A stretch of DNA of 25,728 nucleotides from Metaruminococcus_A gallistercoris (lineage in GTDB: Bacteria > Bacillota > Clostridia > Oscillospirales > Ruminococcaceae). Below the pieces are notes generated by a model. That model saw nothing but the letters and a program-made list of their open reading frames with translations. It did no database searches and was not told the DNA's origin. Shown here piece after piece: positions 6,448-14,045 of the stretch (position 1 is its first letter; each line of letters begins with the position of its first letter). The stretch covers positions 1 through 25,728 of the forward strand of contig CAJFNQ010000024.1 in NCBI GenBank assembly GCA_904394975.1, in the 5' to 3' direction. Both the position numbers and the translations under genes were made by a program.

Positions 6448-7467
6448 ATGAAGGAACAGCTGGCACAGATCAAAGAACGTGCCCTGGCGGAGCTTTCCGC
6501 CTGCAACGCGGTCAAGGAACTGGAAGACCTGCGGGTAAAAGTCCTTGGCAAAAAAGGCGAACTGACCGGCATTTTAAAGCAGATGGGCAAGCTTTCTGCG
6601 GAAGAGCGTCCGGCCATTGGACAGCTGGCAAACGAAGTACGTGCAGAACTTGAAACGGCTATTGAGAGCCGTCGTGCGGAGCTCAAGGAAAAACAGCTTG
6701 CCAGTCAGCTTGCGAGCGAACAGCTCGATGTGACCATGCCGGGCCGTCCGTTTGAACTTGGTTCGATGCATCCGCTTTCCCGCGTGCAGCGTGAGATTGA
6801 AGAGATTTTCATGGGCATGGGCTTTGATATTGCCGAAGGCCCGGAAGTCGAGTACGACCACTACAACTTTGAAAAGCTCAATATCCCGAAAGGCCATCCG
6901 GCCCGTGATACGCAGGATACCTTCTACATCAATGAAAACATCGTTCTGCGTTCGCAGACCTCACCGGTGCAGGTGCGTGTGATGGAACAGCAGAAGCCGC
7001 CCATCCGCATCATCTCCCCGGGCCGTGTTTACCGTTCGGATGCGATCGACGCCACCCATTCCCCGGTCTTCCATCAGATCGAGGGCCTTGTGGTGGATAA
7101 AGGCGTCACCATGGCGGACTTAAAAGGAACGCTGGAAATTTTCGTCAAACGCCTTTACGGCGAGGATGCAAAAATTCGCTTCCGTCCGCATCACTTCCCG
7201 TTTACCGAACCTTCCGCTGAGGCGGATACCCAGTGCTTTGCCTGCGGCGGAAAAGGCTGCCGCCTCTGTAAGGGCGAAGGCTGGATTGAGCTGCTCGGCT
7301 GCGGTATGGTCCACCCGAAGGTGCTTGCCGGCTGCGGCATTGACCCGGAAGTTTACAGCGGCTTTGCGTTCGGCATGGGGTTGGAACGTGTCGTTATGCG
7401 CCGTTACAGCATTGACGACCTGCGGCTGTTCTTTGAGAATGACCTGCGGTTTTTGAAGCAGTTTTAA
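6448..7467 (+). CDS. pheS: Phenylalanine-tRNA ligase alpha subunit
   Basis: A class II aminoacyl-tRNA synthetase subunit of 339 residues, the usual length. It forms the alpha2-beta2 enzyme with PheT that charges tRNA-Phe. An N-terminal helical arm (about 1-85) is followed by the catalytic core: motif 2 region (SPVFHQIEGLVVD, RPHHFPFTEPS) and motif 3 (GFAFGMGLERVVMRRY). A four-cysteine cluster (CFACGGKGCRLCKGEGW) sits in the insertion before motif 3 and may bind zinc, as in some other PheS proteins. The start at 6448 has GAGGTGA 8 nt upstream and gives the standard N-terminus; an ATG at 6418 has no good site. It is first in an operon with pheT, 85 nt apart, behind an attenuator-like leader. 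Confidence 0.97.
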   Translation: MKEQLAQIKERALAELSACNAVKELEDLRVKVLGKKGELTGILKQMGKLSAEERPAIGQLANEVRAELETAIESRRAELKEKQLASQLASEQLDVTMPGRPFELGSMHPLSRVQREIEEIFMGMGFDIAEGPEVEYDHYNFEKLNIPKGHPARDTQDTFYINENIVLRSQTSPVQVRVMEQQKPPIRIISPGRVYRSDAIDATHSPVFHQIEGLVVDKGVTMADLKGTLEIFVKRLYGEDAKIRFRPHHFPFTEPSAEADTQCFACGGKGCRLCKGEGWIELLGCGMVHPKVLAGCGIDPEVYSGFAFGMGLERVVMRRYSIDDLRLFFENDLRFLKQF

Positions 7468-7552
7468 CCGGTATGATTTCCGGAAAAACAGTCGTAAAAA
7501 GCAGCGGATTCCATAAAAACCGCAGAATTGTGCGTAAAGGAGCGTTCATCTC

Positions 7553-9928
7553 ATGAACCTGTCAATGAAATGGTTAAATGATTATGTAAAAATAGATGTG
7601 GAGCCCCACGAATTCGCTCAGGCAATGACCATGAGCGGTTCCAAGGTGGAAGGGTACGAAATCGAGGGCGAAGGCATTCACAATGTTGTTGTCGGAAAGA
7701 TTCTTTCGGTGGAAAAACACCCGGATGCCGACAAGCTCGTTGTGTGTATGCTGGACGTTGGAAAGGATGAACCCATCCAGATCGTCACAGGGGCATCCAA
7801 TGTTTTCCCGGGCGCGGTCGTTCCGGTCGCGCTGGACGGTTCCACCCTGCCGGGCGGCATCAAGATCAAAAAAGGAAAACTGCGCGGCGTGGAAAGCAAC
7901 GGCATGCTTTGCTCCCTCAATGAGCTCGGGCTGACCGTGCATGATTTCCCGTACGCGATTGAAGACGGCATCTTCATCATGCAAGAAGAGTGCGAGATCG
8001 GGCAGGACATTCACTCCGCCATCGGTCTGAACGACACATCGGTCGAGTTTGAGATCACCTCCAACCGTCCGGACTGCATGTCGGTCACAGGGCTTGCGAG
8101 AGAAGCAGCTGTCACATTTGATAAACCGCTGAATATCCCCAAACCGCAGGTCAAAGGCTGTGGCGGTGATGTGAGCGATTACCTGAAAGTTACCGTTGAA
8201 AACCGCACCCTTTGCCGCCGTTATATGGCAAAGGTCGTGAAAAACGTAAAGATCGGCCCGTCCCCCCGCTGGATGCGGGAGCGGCTGCGCGCGAGCGGTG
8301 TGCGGCCGATCAGCAATCTGGTTGATATTACAAACTACGTCATGCTTGAGTACGGTCAGCCGATGCACGCATTCGACTTGAAGTATGTGGAAGGCGGGCA
8401 GATCGTTGTCCGCAACGCGAAAGCCGGCGAGAAGATCGAGACCCTCGACGGAACGGTCCACAACCTTTCGGAAGAGATGTTAGTTATCTGCGACGCGAAA
8501 AAACCGGCCGCTGTTGCCGGGGTTATGGGCGGTGAATACAGCGGTATCATGGATGATACCAACACGGTTGTGTTTGAATCCGCTTCGTTTGACGGCATTT
8601 CGGTTCGTACCACCGCCAAAAAGCTGGGGCTGCGCACCGAATCTTCCTCCCGTTTTGAAAAAGGCCTTGATCCGGCTCTTTGTGAGGATGCGCTTCTGCG
8701 TGCCTGTGAGCTGGTTGAACTGCTGGGCGCCGGTGAGGTCGTTGACGGGTTGATCGACGTTCAGGCAAACATGAAAGAGCCTTCCCGCGTCAAGCTGGAG
8801 CCGGAATGGATCAACCGTTTCTTAGATATTGACGTGACCCGTGAACAGATGATCACGGTTCTGGAAAAACTCGGCTTTACCATGGACGGGGAGGATGTGA
8901 TCGCTCCGCCGTTCCGTGTGGATATTGAATCCAAAGCGGACATCGCCGAAGAAATCGCCCGGTTCTACGGGTATGACAAGATTCCGGTCACAGCCATCAA
9001 AGGCACGGCACAGGGCCATCTGACGCCGGAGCAGCAGTTTGAGCGCCGCGCGGTCAGCAGTATGCTGGCAATGGGCTGCAACGAAATCCAGACCTATTCG
9101 TTCATCAGCCCGAAATATTACGATAAAATTGGCATTGCCGCCGACAGTCCGCTTCGCCGCTCGGTCGTCATCTCCAACCCGCTTGGTGAAGATACTTCGG
9201 TTATGCGCACCACGGTGCTGCCGTCCATGCTGGAGACTCTGGCGCGCAACTACAACAACCGCATGCAGAAGGCTTATCTGTTCGAAATTGGTTCGGAGTA
9301 CATCCCAACCACAGAGAATGAGCTTCCGGAAGAGAACAAGATGGTCAGCATCGGTCTTTATGGGCCGCAGGCGGATTTCTACACCCTGAAAGGCATGGTA
9401 GAAGAACTGCTTAAAGAGCTGCATGTCGCTGAGGTTGATTTTGTTCCTTGCCATGATGAGATGCCGTTCCATCCCGGCCGCTGCGCAAAAGTGGTCTGCG
9501 GCGATACCGAACTCGGTGTGTTTGGTGAAGTACATCCCAAAGTGCTGGACACTTACGGTCTGGGTGTAAAAGCCTACATTGGCCGCATGAGCTTAAAGGA
9601 TATGTTCGCCTGCGTACTGCCGGAGCGCACCTACAAACCGCTGCCGAAGTTCCCGGCGACTACCCGTGACCTCAGCGTTGTCTGCGATGAGCAGACCCCG
9701 ATGATGGATGTGGAAAAGGCCATTAAGAAAGCAGTCGGCAAGTCGCTGGAGAGCGTGACTTTGTTTGACATCTACCGCGGTGAGCAGGTGGGTGAGGGCA
9801 AAAAGAGCTTGTCGTTTGCCATCTCTATGCGTTCGTATGAACGCACGCTCACCGACGAGGAAGCGGACAATTCCATCCGCCGGGTACTCAAAGCATTGGG
9901 TGAGATGGGCATTACTCTGCGCGGATAA
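7553..9928 (+). CDS. pheT: Phenylalanine-tRNA ligase beta subunit
   Basis: The large subunit of the Phe-tRNA ligase, 791 residues, typical length. Domains in order: the EMAP-like tRNA-binding domain (about 40-150, VVGKILSVEKHPDADKL), the B3/B4 editing domain (about 210-370, which removes Tyr from mischarged tRNA-Phe), the B5 domain (about 400-475), the catalytic-like core (PLGEDTSVMRTTVLPSM), and the C-terminal anticodon-binding FDX-ACB domain (about 696-791, PKFPATTRDLSVV). AAAGGAG lies about 10 nt before the ATG. No clear terminator follows; a separate promoter for ireB begins within 20 nt. Confidence 0.97.
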   Translation: MNLSMKWLNDYVKIDVEPHEFAQAMTMSGSKVEGYEIEGEGIHNVVVGKILSVEKHPDADKLVVCMLDVGKDEPIQIVTGASNVFPGAVVPVALDGSTLPGGIKIKKGKLRGVESNGMLCSLNELGLTVHDFPYAIEDGIFIMQEECEIGQDIHSAIGLNDTSVEFEITSNRPDCMSVTGLAREAAVTFDKPLNIPKPQVKGCGGDVSDYLKVTVENRTLCRRYMAKVVKNVKIGPSPRWMRERLRASGVRPISNLVDITNYVMLEYGQPMHAFDLKYVEGGQIVVRNAKAGEKIETLDGTVHNLSEEMLVICDAKKPAAVAGVMGGEYSGIMDDTNTVVFESASFDGISVRTTAKKLGLRTESSSRFEKGLDPALCEDALLRACELVELLGAGEVVDGLIDVQANMKEPSRVKLEPEWINRFLDIDVTREQMITVLEKLGFTMDGEDVIAPPFRVDIESKADIAEEIARFYGYDKIPVTAIKGTAQGHLTPEQQFERRAVSSMLAMGCNEIQTYSFISPKYYDKIGIAADSPLRRSVVISNPLGEDTSVMRTTVLPSMLETLARNYNNRMQKAYLFEIGSEYIPTTENELPEENKMVSIGLYGPQADFYTLKGMVEELLKELHVAEVDFVPCHDEMPFHPGRCAKVVCGDTELGVFGEVHPKVLDTYGLGVKAYIGRMSLKDMFACVLPERTYKPLPKFPATTRDLSVVCDEQTPMMDVEKAIKKAVGKSLESVTLFDIYRGEQVGEGKKSLSFAISMRSYERTLTDEEADNSIRRVLKALGEMGITLRG

Positions 9929-9937
9929 GGTATAAAT

Positions 9938-9967
9938 TTGCGGGATTTCGGGAAGATTGTTTATAAT
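9938..9967 (+). promoter_or_regulatory. Likely ireB promoter
   Basis: TATAAT at 9962-9967 with a weaker TTGCGG (9938-9943) 18 bp upstream, between the pheT stop and ireB. Confidence 0.55.
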
Positions 9968-9995
9968 AATTCATCAATTATAAGGAGGGTGACTT

Positions 9996-10241
9996 ATGTA
10001 CGATAAGACAATGACTTTTTCGGTTTACGAAGACCGTGAAAAGGAAATGAAAACCATTTTGACAACGGTTTATGATGCGTTAAAGGAAAAGGGATACAAT
10101 CCCATTAATCAGATTGTCGGTTATGTTTTATCGGAAGACCCGACATATATCACAACACACAACAATGCAAGAAGCCTGATCCGCAGAATTGACCGTGACG
10201 AGCTGCTTCGTGCCATGGTGAGGGCATATTTGAATGACTAA
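9996..10241 (+). CDS. ireB: IreB-family regulatory phosphoprotein
   Basis: An 81-residue protein of the IreB (UPF0297, YrzL) family. In Enterococcus IreB is a target of the PASTA kinase IreK and its phosphatase IreP, and affects cephalosporin tolerance. The family core is clear: ALKEKGYNPINQIVGYVLSEDP followed closely by YITTHNNARSLIRRIDRDELL. The N-terminus has Thr5 and Thr7, in the region where the enterococcal protein is phosphorylated. AAGGAGGGTG precedes the ATG. Many Firmicutes keep this gene next to yqgF/ruvX and a small zinc-ribbon gene; here it stands alone between pheT and a membrane protein, with its own terminator. Confidence 0.93.
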   Translation: MYDKTMTFSVYEDREKEMKTILTTVYDALKEKGYNPINQIVGYVLSEDPTYITTHNNARSLIRRIDRDELLRAMVRAYLND

Positions 10242-10278
10242 GGCAGCGGCTGCAAGCTGCTGAAAATATGAGACAATG

Positions 10279-10318
10279 AGGCGGTGCCGGAAAAGCCGGC
10301 AGCCGCCTTATTTATTTG
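10279..10318 (+). terminator. ireB terminator
   Basis: GGCGG-TGCCGG pairs with CCGGCA-(G)-CCGCC around AAAAG, with one bulged G. The tail is TTATTTATTT. It lies about 40 nt after the ireB stop. Confidence 0.8.
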
Positions 10319-10332
10319 TCGAAAAGATGAAT

Positions 10333-10411
10333 GATTTATAACTATTTTGTGCCATAAATATTGACATCTACTCATAATCGATTTATAGTATTAGTATATT
10401 GATCCATAAAT
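10333..10411. repeat. Four ATTTAT half-sites around a promoter
   Basis: GATTTATA (10333-10340) with CCATAAAT (10352-10359), and again GATTTATA (10380-10387) with CCATAAAT (10404-10411). Each pair is an inverted repeat of ATTTAT. They surround the -35 and overlap the -10 of the next promoter, as operators would. Confidence 0.4.
10361..10389 (+). promoter_or_regulatory. Promoter of the DUF4190-like gene
   Basis: A perfect TTGACA (10361-10366), a 17-bp spacer and TATAGT (10384-10389). Confidence 0.82.
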
Positions 10412-10434
10412 CTGTTTTGATGGGAGAGTTAAAA

Positions 10435-10719
10435 ATGGAAAACAAAACAAGCGGTCTTTCAATTGCTTCATTGATCATTGGTATTTTCACTTTGATCATG
10501 GGCCTGTTCGGCTGGACCTTTGGTTGGGGTACCATTATTGGTGTCATTACCGGTATCGTCGGCATTATTCTCGGCGTTATGGGTAAAAAGCAAGATGGTT
10601 CCGGTGTTGCAACAGGCGGTCTGGTGACTTCTATCATCGGTCTGGTTCTCTGCGGTATCCTGTTCATCGCCTGTGTTGCCTGTGCGGGTGTTCTCGTTGC
10701 TGCTGGCGCAGCTGCGTAA
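10435..10719 (+). CDS. DUF4190-like small membrane protein
   Basis: A protein of 94 residues with two long hydrophobic segments (about 8-48 and 60-93) separated by a short polar loop (GKKQDGSGVATGG). The pattern SIASLIIGI...GIVGIILGVMG, then GGLVTSIIGLVL, is that of the DUF4190 family of small membrane proteins, whose function is not known. The chosen ATG has GGGAGAG about 6 nt upstream. It has its own strong promoter and a strong terminator, so it is transcribed alone, perhaps under a regulator that binds the ATTTAT repeats. Confidence 0.8.
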   Translation: MENKTSGLSIASLIIGIFTLIMGLFGWTFGWGTIIGVITGIVGIILGVMGKKQDGSGVATGGLVTSIIGLVLCGILFIACVACAGVLVAAGAAA

Positions 10720-10732
10720 TCATTGTTTTCCA

Positions 10733-10764
10733 AAAAGGGCGGAACCGGTGGGTTCTGCCCTTTT
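10733..10764 (+). terminator. Terminator of the DUF4190-like gene
   Basis: AAAAGGGC-G-GAACC pairs with GGTTC-T-GCCCTTTT around GGTG, followed by a T-rich tail (TTTTGTTGTTTTC). Confidence 0.9.
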
Positions 10765-10857
10765 GTTGTTTTCAAAGAGCTGTAATGTACCGGCAGGCCG
10801 CAGAAAGGACGGGCTTTTGCGGCAGCAACAGAACGGTGGCCAATTAAGGAGAGTGTT

Positions 10858-11637
10858 ATGTTTCCATTTCTGAATTTGTTTGGGTTTTCGGTCCCAATGT
10901 ACAGCGTTATGATTGGCACCGGGCTTGCGGCCGGCATCCTGTTTGCGGTTTTCCGCGCGAAACGGTGTGGGTTGGGAAGGGAAGATGTACTTTTTTCCTG
11001 CCTGTTTGCGATTATTGGGTTGATTGTAGGCGGGAAACTTCTTTACCTGATCACGATGATCCCATGGCTTGCTGAAAACTGGGCACAATTGAATTCTGAA
11101 GTTTGGCTGGCACTGATCCGTGGTGGATTTGTGTTCTATGGCGGATTAATCGGTGCGCTGCTCATGATCGTCTGGTATGTGAAAATGTATCATATCCCCG
11201 TGTTTCAAATGCTGGATGCATTGACCCCATCGGTGCCGCTTGTACATGCGTTTGGCCGGGTAGGTTGTTTCTGCGCTGGCTGCTGCTATGGGGTCCCGTC
11301 AGAATGGGGCGTTTATTTCAATGCTTCGGAAACGGCGCCGCATGATGTAAAATTGCTGCCTGTGCAATTAATTGAAGCTGGATGCAATCTGCTTTTGTTT
11401 GCAGTGCTCCTGCTGTTGTCCCGCCGTTTTCAGAAAAAGAGCGGTTTTTTGACGGGTGTGTATCTTTTGGGTTATGCGGTCATCCGGTTTGTGCTGGAAT
11501 ATTTCCGGTATGACGCGGAGCGTGGGGGATTCTGGGGGCTTTCCACCTCCCAGTGGATCAGCCTCATACTGGTTCCGGTTGCAATTTGTTTCTTGGGTTA
11601 TGCTCTGCGCAGGCCGCAACAGCAGACGGAGGATTGA
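10858..11637 (+). CDS. lgt: Prolipoprotein diacylglyceryl transferase, GCCYG variant
   Basis: A polytopic membrane protein of 259 residues with about seven membrane helices. Lgt attaches diacylglycerol from phosphatidylglycerol to the lipobox cysteine of lipoproteins. Family signs are RGGFVFYGGLIGA (88-100) and HAFGRVG (130-136), which keeps the arginine of the Lgt signature (R134). In place of the classical GNFxNGE stretch the protein has GCFCAGCCYG (136-145), with cysteines where the Asn and Glu usually stand. This Cys-rich form occurs in clostridial Lgt-family proteins, so it may be a divergent Lgt or a related enzyme with another substrate. AAGGAGAG precedes the ATG. A leader hairpin (10798-10822; one bulged G) lies upstream; no clear promoter was found. 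Confidence 0.85.
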   Translation: MFPFLNLFGFSVPMYSVMIGTGLAAGILFAVFRAKRCGLGREDVLFSCLFAIIGLIVGGKLLYLITMIPWLAENWAQLNSEVWLALIRGGFVFYGGLIGALLMIVWYVKMYHIPVFQMLDALTPSVPLVHAFGRVGCFCAGCCYGVPSEWGVYFNASETAPHDVKLLPVQLIEAGCNLLLFAVLLLLSRRFQKKSGFLTGVYLLGYAVIRFVLEYFRYDAERGGFWGLSTSQWISLILVPVAICFLGYALRRPQQQTED

Positions 11638-11770
11638 CGGAAAGAATCGATCTGCCCCAAGAAAAAACTTTGCGGGAGTATTTACCGGTTGGAATGAGGG
11701 GCATTTTCAAACCGTTTGAGGAAAAATGCAAAAATGTCACCCATACCGGCATGAATTTTAAAGATTTTTC

Positions 11771-11799
11771 TTGACACAGCAGAAATAATGTGCTATTAT
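11771..11799 (+). promoter_or_regulatory. tRNA-Arg promoter
   Basis: A perfect TTGACA (11771-11776), a 17-bp spacer and TATTAT (11794-11799), about 29 nt before the mature tRNA 5' end. Confidence 0.82.
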
Positions 11800-11827
11800 A
11801 ATTAGGCACCTTAAAGTAAGGTCGTTT

Positions 11828-11904
11828 GCGCCAGTAGCTCAGCTGGATAGAGTGTTTGGCTACGAACCAAAAGGTCGGGGGTTCGAGTCCCTCCTGGCGC
11901 GCCA
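11828..11904 (+). tRNA. tRNA-Arg (anticodon ACG)
   Basis: A complete cloverleaf of 77 nt with an encoded CCA. Acceptor stem GCGCCAG/CTGGCGC, discriminator G, D arm with AGCTCAGCTGGATAGAG, anticodon stem TTTGG/CCAAA around the loop CTACGAA (anticodon ACG at 11862-11864, read as ICG after deamination), and T arm with GGTTCGAGTCC. It reads CGN arginine codons. It has its own promoter and terminator. Confidence 0.97.
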
Positions 11905-11946
11905 AACCTGTGGTATGTGATTATGCATGTCACAGGTTTTTGTTTT
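11904..11946 (+). terminator. tRNA-Arg terminator
   Basis: AAACCTGTG (11904-11912) pairs with CACAGGTTT (11931-11939) and is followed by TTGTTTT. The hairpin begins at the last base of the CCA end. Confidence 0.88.
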
Positions 11947-12013
11947 ATGTTTACGTGGGTTTAGAAAAGACAGGTTTGATACCATAAACGTAAGTATTAT
12001 CGGAGGTGGGCGC

Positions 12014-12391
12014 GTGAAAATCATGGAATCCGGAGAAAATTATCTGGAAACAATTTTAATGCTTCAAAAGCGTTTAGGGGAAGTCCGCTCCATTGACATC
12101 GTGCATGAGCTCAACTTTTCAAAGCCGACGGTAAGTGTGGCGATGAAGCATTTCCGGGAAAACGGTTACATTGTTGTGGATGGAGCCGGTTATATTACAC
12201 TGACCGAAAAAGGGCTGGAAATTGCCAACCGGATCTATGAGCGTCATGTGGTACTGGCCGAAGTGCTCATGGGGCTTGGCGTCAGTGAAAAAACCGCGTA
12301 TGAAGACGCCTGCCGGATGGAGCACGACATCAGCGAAGAAAGTTTTGAAAAAATTAAGGAGCATGTAAAACGCAATCGGGAAACCGAATGA
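12014..12391 (+). CDS. DtxR/MntR-family metal-dependent transcriptional regulator
   Basis: A protein of 125 residues: an N-terminal winged helix (about 1-72, SIDIVHELNFSKPTVSVAMKH) and a helical dimerisation and metal-binding domain. There is no SH3-like third domain, as in MntR. Of the MntR metal ligands, Glu12, His78 (YERHVVL), Glu103 and His104 (MEHD) are kept. The position of MntR Asp8 holds Asn9, and that of MntR Glu99 holds Cys100 (DACRMEH), as in the iron regulators DtxR and IdeR. The metal is therefore uncertain: Fe(II) or Mn(II). I choose the GTG at 12014, 7 nt after GGAGG; an ATG at 12023 is possible. No metal transporter is adjacent, so its targets lie elsewhere. Confidence 0.88.
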   Translation: MKIMESGENYLETILMLQKRLGEVRSIDIVHELNFSKPTVSVAMKHFRENGYIVVDGAGYITLTEKGLEIANRIYERHVVLAEVLMGLGVSEKTAYEDACRMEHDISEESFEKIKEHVKRNRETE

Positions 12392-12392
12392 A

Positions 12393-12430
12393 AAAAGCCT
12401 GCGAATGATTTCGCGGGCTTTTATTTTTTT
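12393..12430 (+). terminator. Terminator of the DtxR-family gene
   Basis: AAAAGCC-T-GCGAA pairs with TTCGC-G-GGCTTTT around TGAT, followed by TTATTTTTTT. Confidence 0.93.
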
Positions 12431-12526
12431 GAATGCGAGGAAGAACTTGCCATGAAATATTGGGTATGTTCAGTGTGATTGGCGGTACAATAACGGTTGA
12501 ACACACAGGCTTTGGAGGGTGATCCG

Positions 12527-13030
12527 GTGCAGCTTTCGCCGCGTGAAAAAGAGATCGTCAACGGTATGCGCCGCTACTTAAAAGAATGTGACCGAAATTA
12601 CATTGCAAGCAATCATCTGGTAGAACAAACATTGGAACAGCTTTTGGTGCTCATTGGCCGGTTGGGTCCGGAGGCATATCAGCTTCCGCGTTATATGGCC
12701 CTGCTGCGCCGGCAGTCTCATTTACTGAATGAAGAGACCGCGTTCTGCGCGGGGAAATATTCGGCGCAGGGGAACATCCCATGGAAGCAGGGCTTCTTTG
12801 CCTGCCTTTCCGGCGTGTTTGACAGCCGTGAAGCGCGGTTGCTTGAGAAAGAGATCTGGAAACAGTATCACCGCCTGGGCAAAGCGGGCGGTTATCGGAC
12901 GACAGGCGAGTTCACCGCACTCTGCCGCGACCTGTACAGCCGTTCCGGCGAACTGATGATGGAGGTTTTCCAGGCTGGATACATCGCCCAGCTTCAGGAA
13001 GATAAAAACGGAAAAAGCCCGCTTTCGTAA
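12527..13030 (+). CDS. Unrecognised helical protein
   Basis: I do not recognise this family. The product is about 167 residues, soluble, with no signal peptide or membrane segment. Predicted content is nearly all helix, with many charged and aromatic residues (EKEIVNGMRRYLKECDRNY, WKQYHRLGKAGGY) and four scattered cysteines (positions 24, 76, 94 and 137 by count from this start). The GTG at 12527 is chosen because GGAGGG lies 7 nt upstream; a TTG at 12497 in frame has no site. It is a single gene with the stop codon inside the shared terminator that also serves the convergent aldo/keto reductase. Confidence 0.75.
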   Translation: MQLSPREKEIVNGMRRYLKECDRNYIASNHLVEQTLEQLLVLIGRLGPEAYQLPRYMALLRRQSHLLNEETAFCAGKYSAQGNIPWKQGFFACLSGVFDSREARLLEKEIWKQYHRLGKAGGYRTTGEFTALCRDLYSRSGELMMEVFQAGYIAQLQEDKNGKSPLS

Positions 13031-13044
13031 GCGGGCTTTTGTTG
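13012..13044. terminator. Bidirectional terminator
   Basis: AAAGCCCGCTT/AAGCGGGCTTT around TCGT, a perfect 11-bp stem with T-runs on both strands (TTTTGTTGTT on plus, TTTTTCC on minus). It contains the stop of the upstream gene and ends the convergent aldo/keto reductase gene. Confidence 0.93.
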
Positions 13045-13053
13045 TTATAAGCA

Positions 13054-13962
13054 TTACGGCAGGTCGTTCCCGGCGGCTTTGTAGAGATCGTACCATTCTT
13101 CACGGGTGAGGGTGATGTCCGCACCCTTTGCGAGAGACCGGATCCGTTCGGGATTGGTCGTTCCGCACAGCGGCATGATCCCGGCGGGATGCCGCAGCAT
13201 CCAGGCAATGACGACCGCGGTGTTGGGGATGCCGTACCGCGCGCCGATCTCGTCGATGACCCGGTTGAGTTCGGGAAATTTCGGGTTATCCAGAAAAACG
13301 CCCTCAAACCAGCCGTACTGGAACGGAGACCACGCCTGAATGGTGATGTTGTGCAGTCTGGCGTATTCCAGCATGCTGTCATCATGGTCCACCGAGCGGC
13401 CGGTCGTCATGTTCATGTGGATGCCGGCGTCAATCATGCCGGTGTGCATCAGCCCGAACTGTAGCTGATTCGCAATGAGTTTGTGGGGGACCGCCTGCTG
13501 GAGCAGTTCCATAAAAAGGGGCTTGAAGTTGGAGACGCCGAAATAGCGCACCTTGCCCTGCCGGTGGAGCTGTTCAAACGCCTCTGCCACCTCTTCCGGT
13601 TCCAGAAGGGTGTCCGGCCGGTGGAGAAGCAGGGTGTCAATGTAATCGGTGTGCAGACGGCTCAGCGTGGTGTTGACCGCCTCCAGAATATGCTCTTTGG
13701 AAAGGTCGTAGTGACCGTTGTGGACGCTGCATTTGCTCTGGATGAGCATCTGCTCCCGCAGTGACGGGGTGAGGATCTCACCGAACACCTCTTCTGAGCG
13801 CCCGCCCATGTAAATATCCGCCAGGTCGAAATAAGTAATGCCCTCTTCCAAGCAGGTGCGGATGAGCGTTTCACCCTGCTGTACGCTGAGCCCGCCCATC
13901 CGGGCACAGCCGAGCGCCACCTGTGAGGAGGGGAGAAGCCCGCCGATTTTAATTTGTTTCAT
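13054..13962 (-). CDS. Aldo/keto reductase (YdhF-like)
   Basis: An NADPH-dependent oxidoreductase of 302 residues with the TIM-barrel pattern of the aldo/keto reductases. The catalytic tetrad is complete: D46 and Y51 (YFDLADIYMGG), K77 (IQSKC) and H114 (LLLHRPD). The cofactor-binding C-terminal part (WSPFQYGWFEG, GTTNPERIRSL) is present. Closest in type to E. coli YdhF and related predicted oxidoreductases; the substrate cannot be told. AAAGGAC lies before the ATG. It follows the alpha-galactosidase stop by 83 nt with no terminator between, so the two may share a transcript and a role in sugar use. Confidence 0.93.
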   Translation of the reverse strand: MKQIKIGGLLPSSQVALGCARMGGLSVQQGETLIRTCLEEGITYFDLADIYMGGRSEEVFGEILTPSLREQMLIQSKCSVHNGHYDLSKEHILEAVNTTLSRLHTDYIDTLLLHRPDTLLEPEEVAEAFEQLHRQGKVRYFGVSNFKPLFMELLQQAVPHKLIANQLQFGLMHTGMIDAGIHMNMTTGRSVDHDDSMLEYARLHNITIQAWSPFQYGWFEGVFLDNPKFPELNRVIDEIGARYGIPNTAVVIAWMLRHPAGIMPLCGTTNPERIRSLAKGADITLTREEWYDLYKAAGNDLP

Positions 13963-14045
13963 ACTGTCAGTCCTTTCCGGGTTGGTTTAATTGATTTTTT
14001 AGTAGTATGGTTGAAAGTGTGGCGGGAATCCGCTGTGGAGACGAC

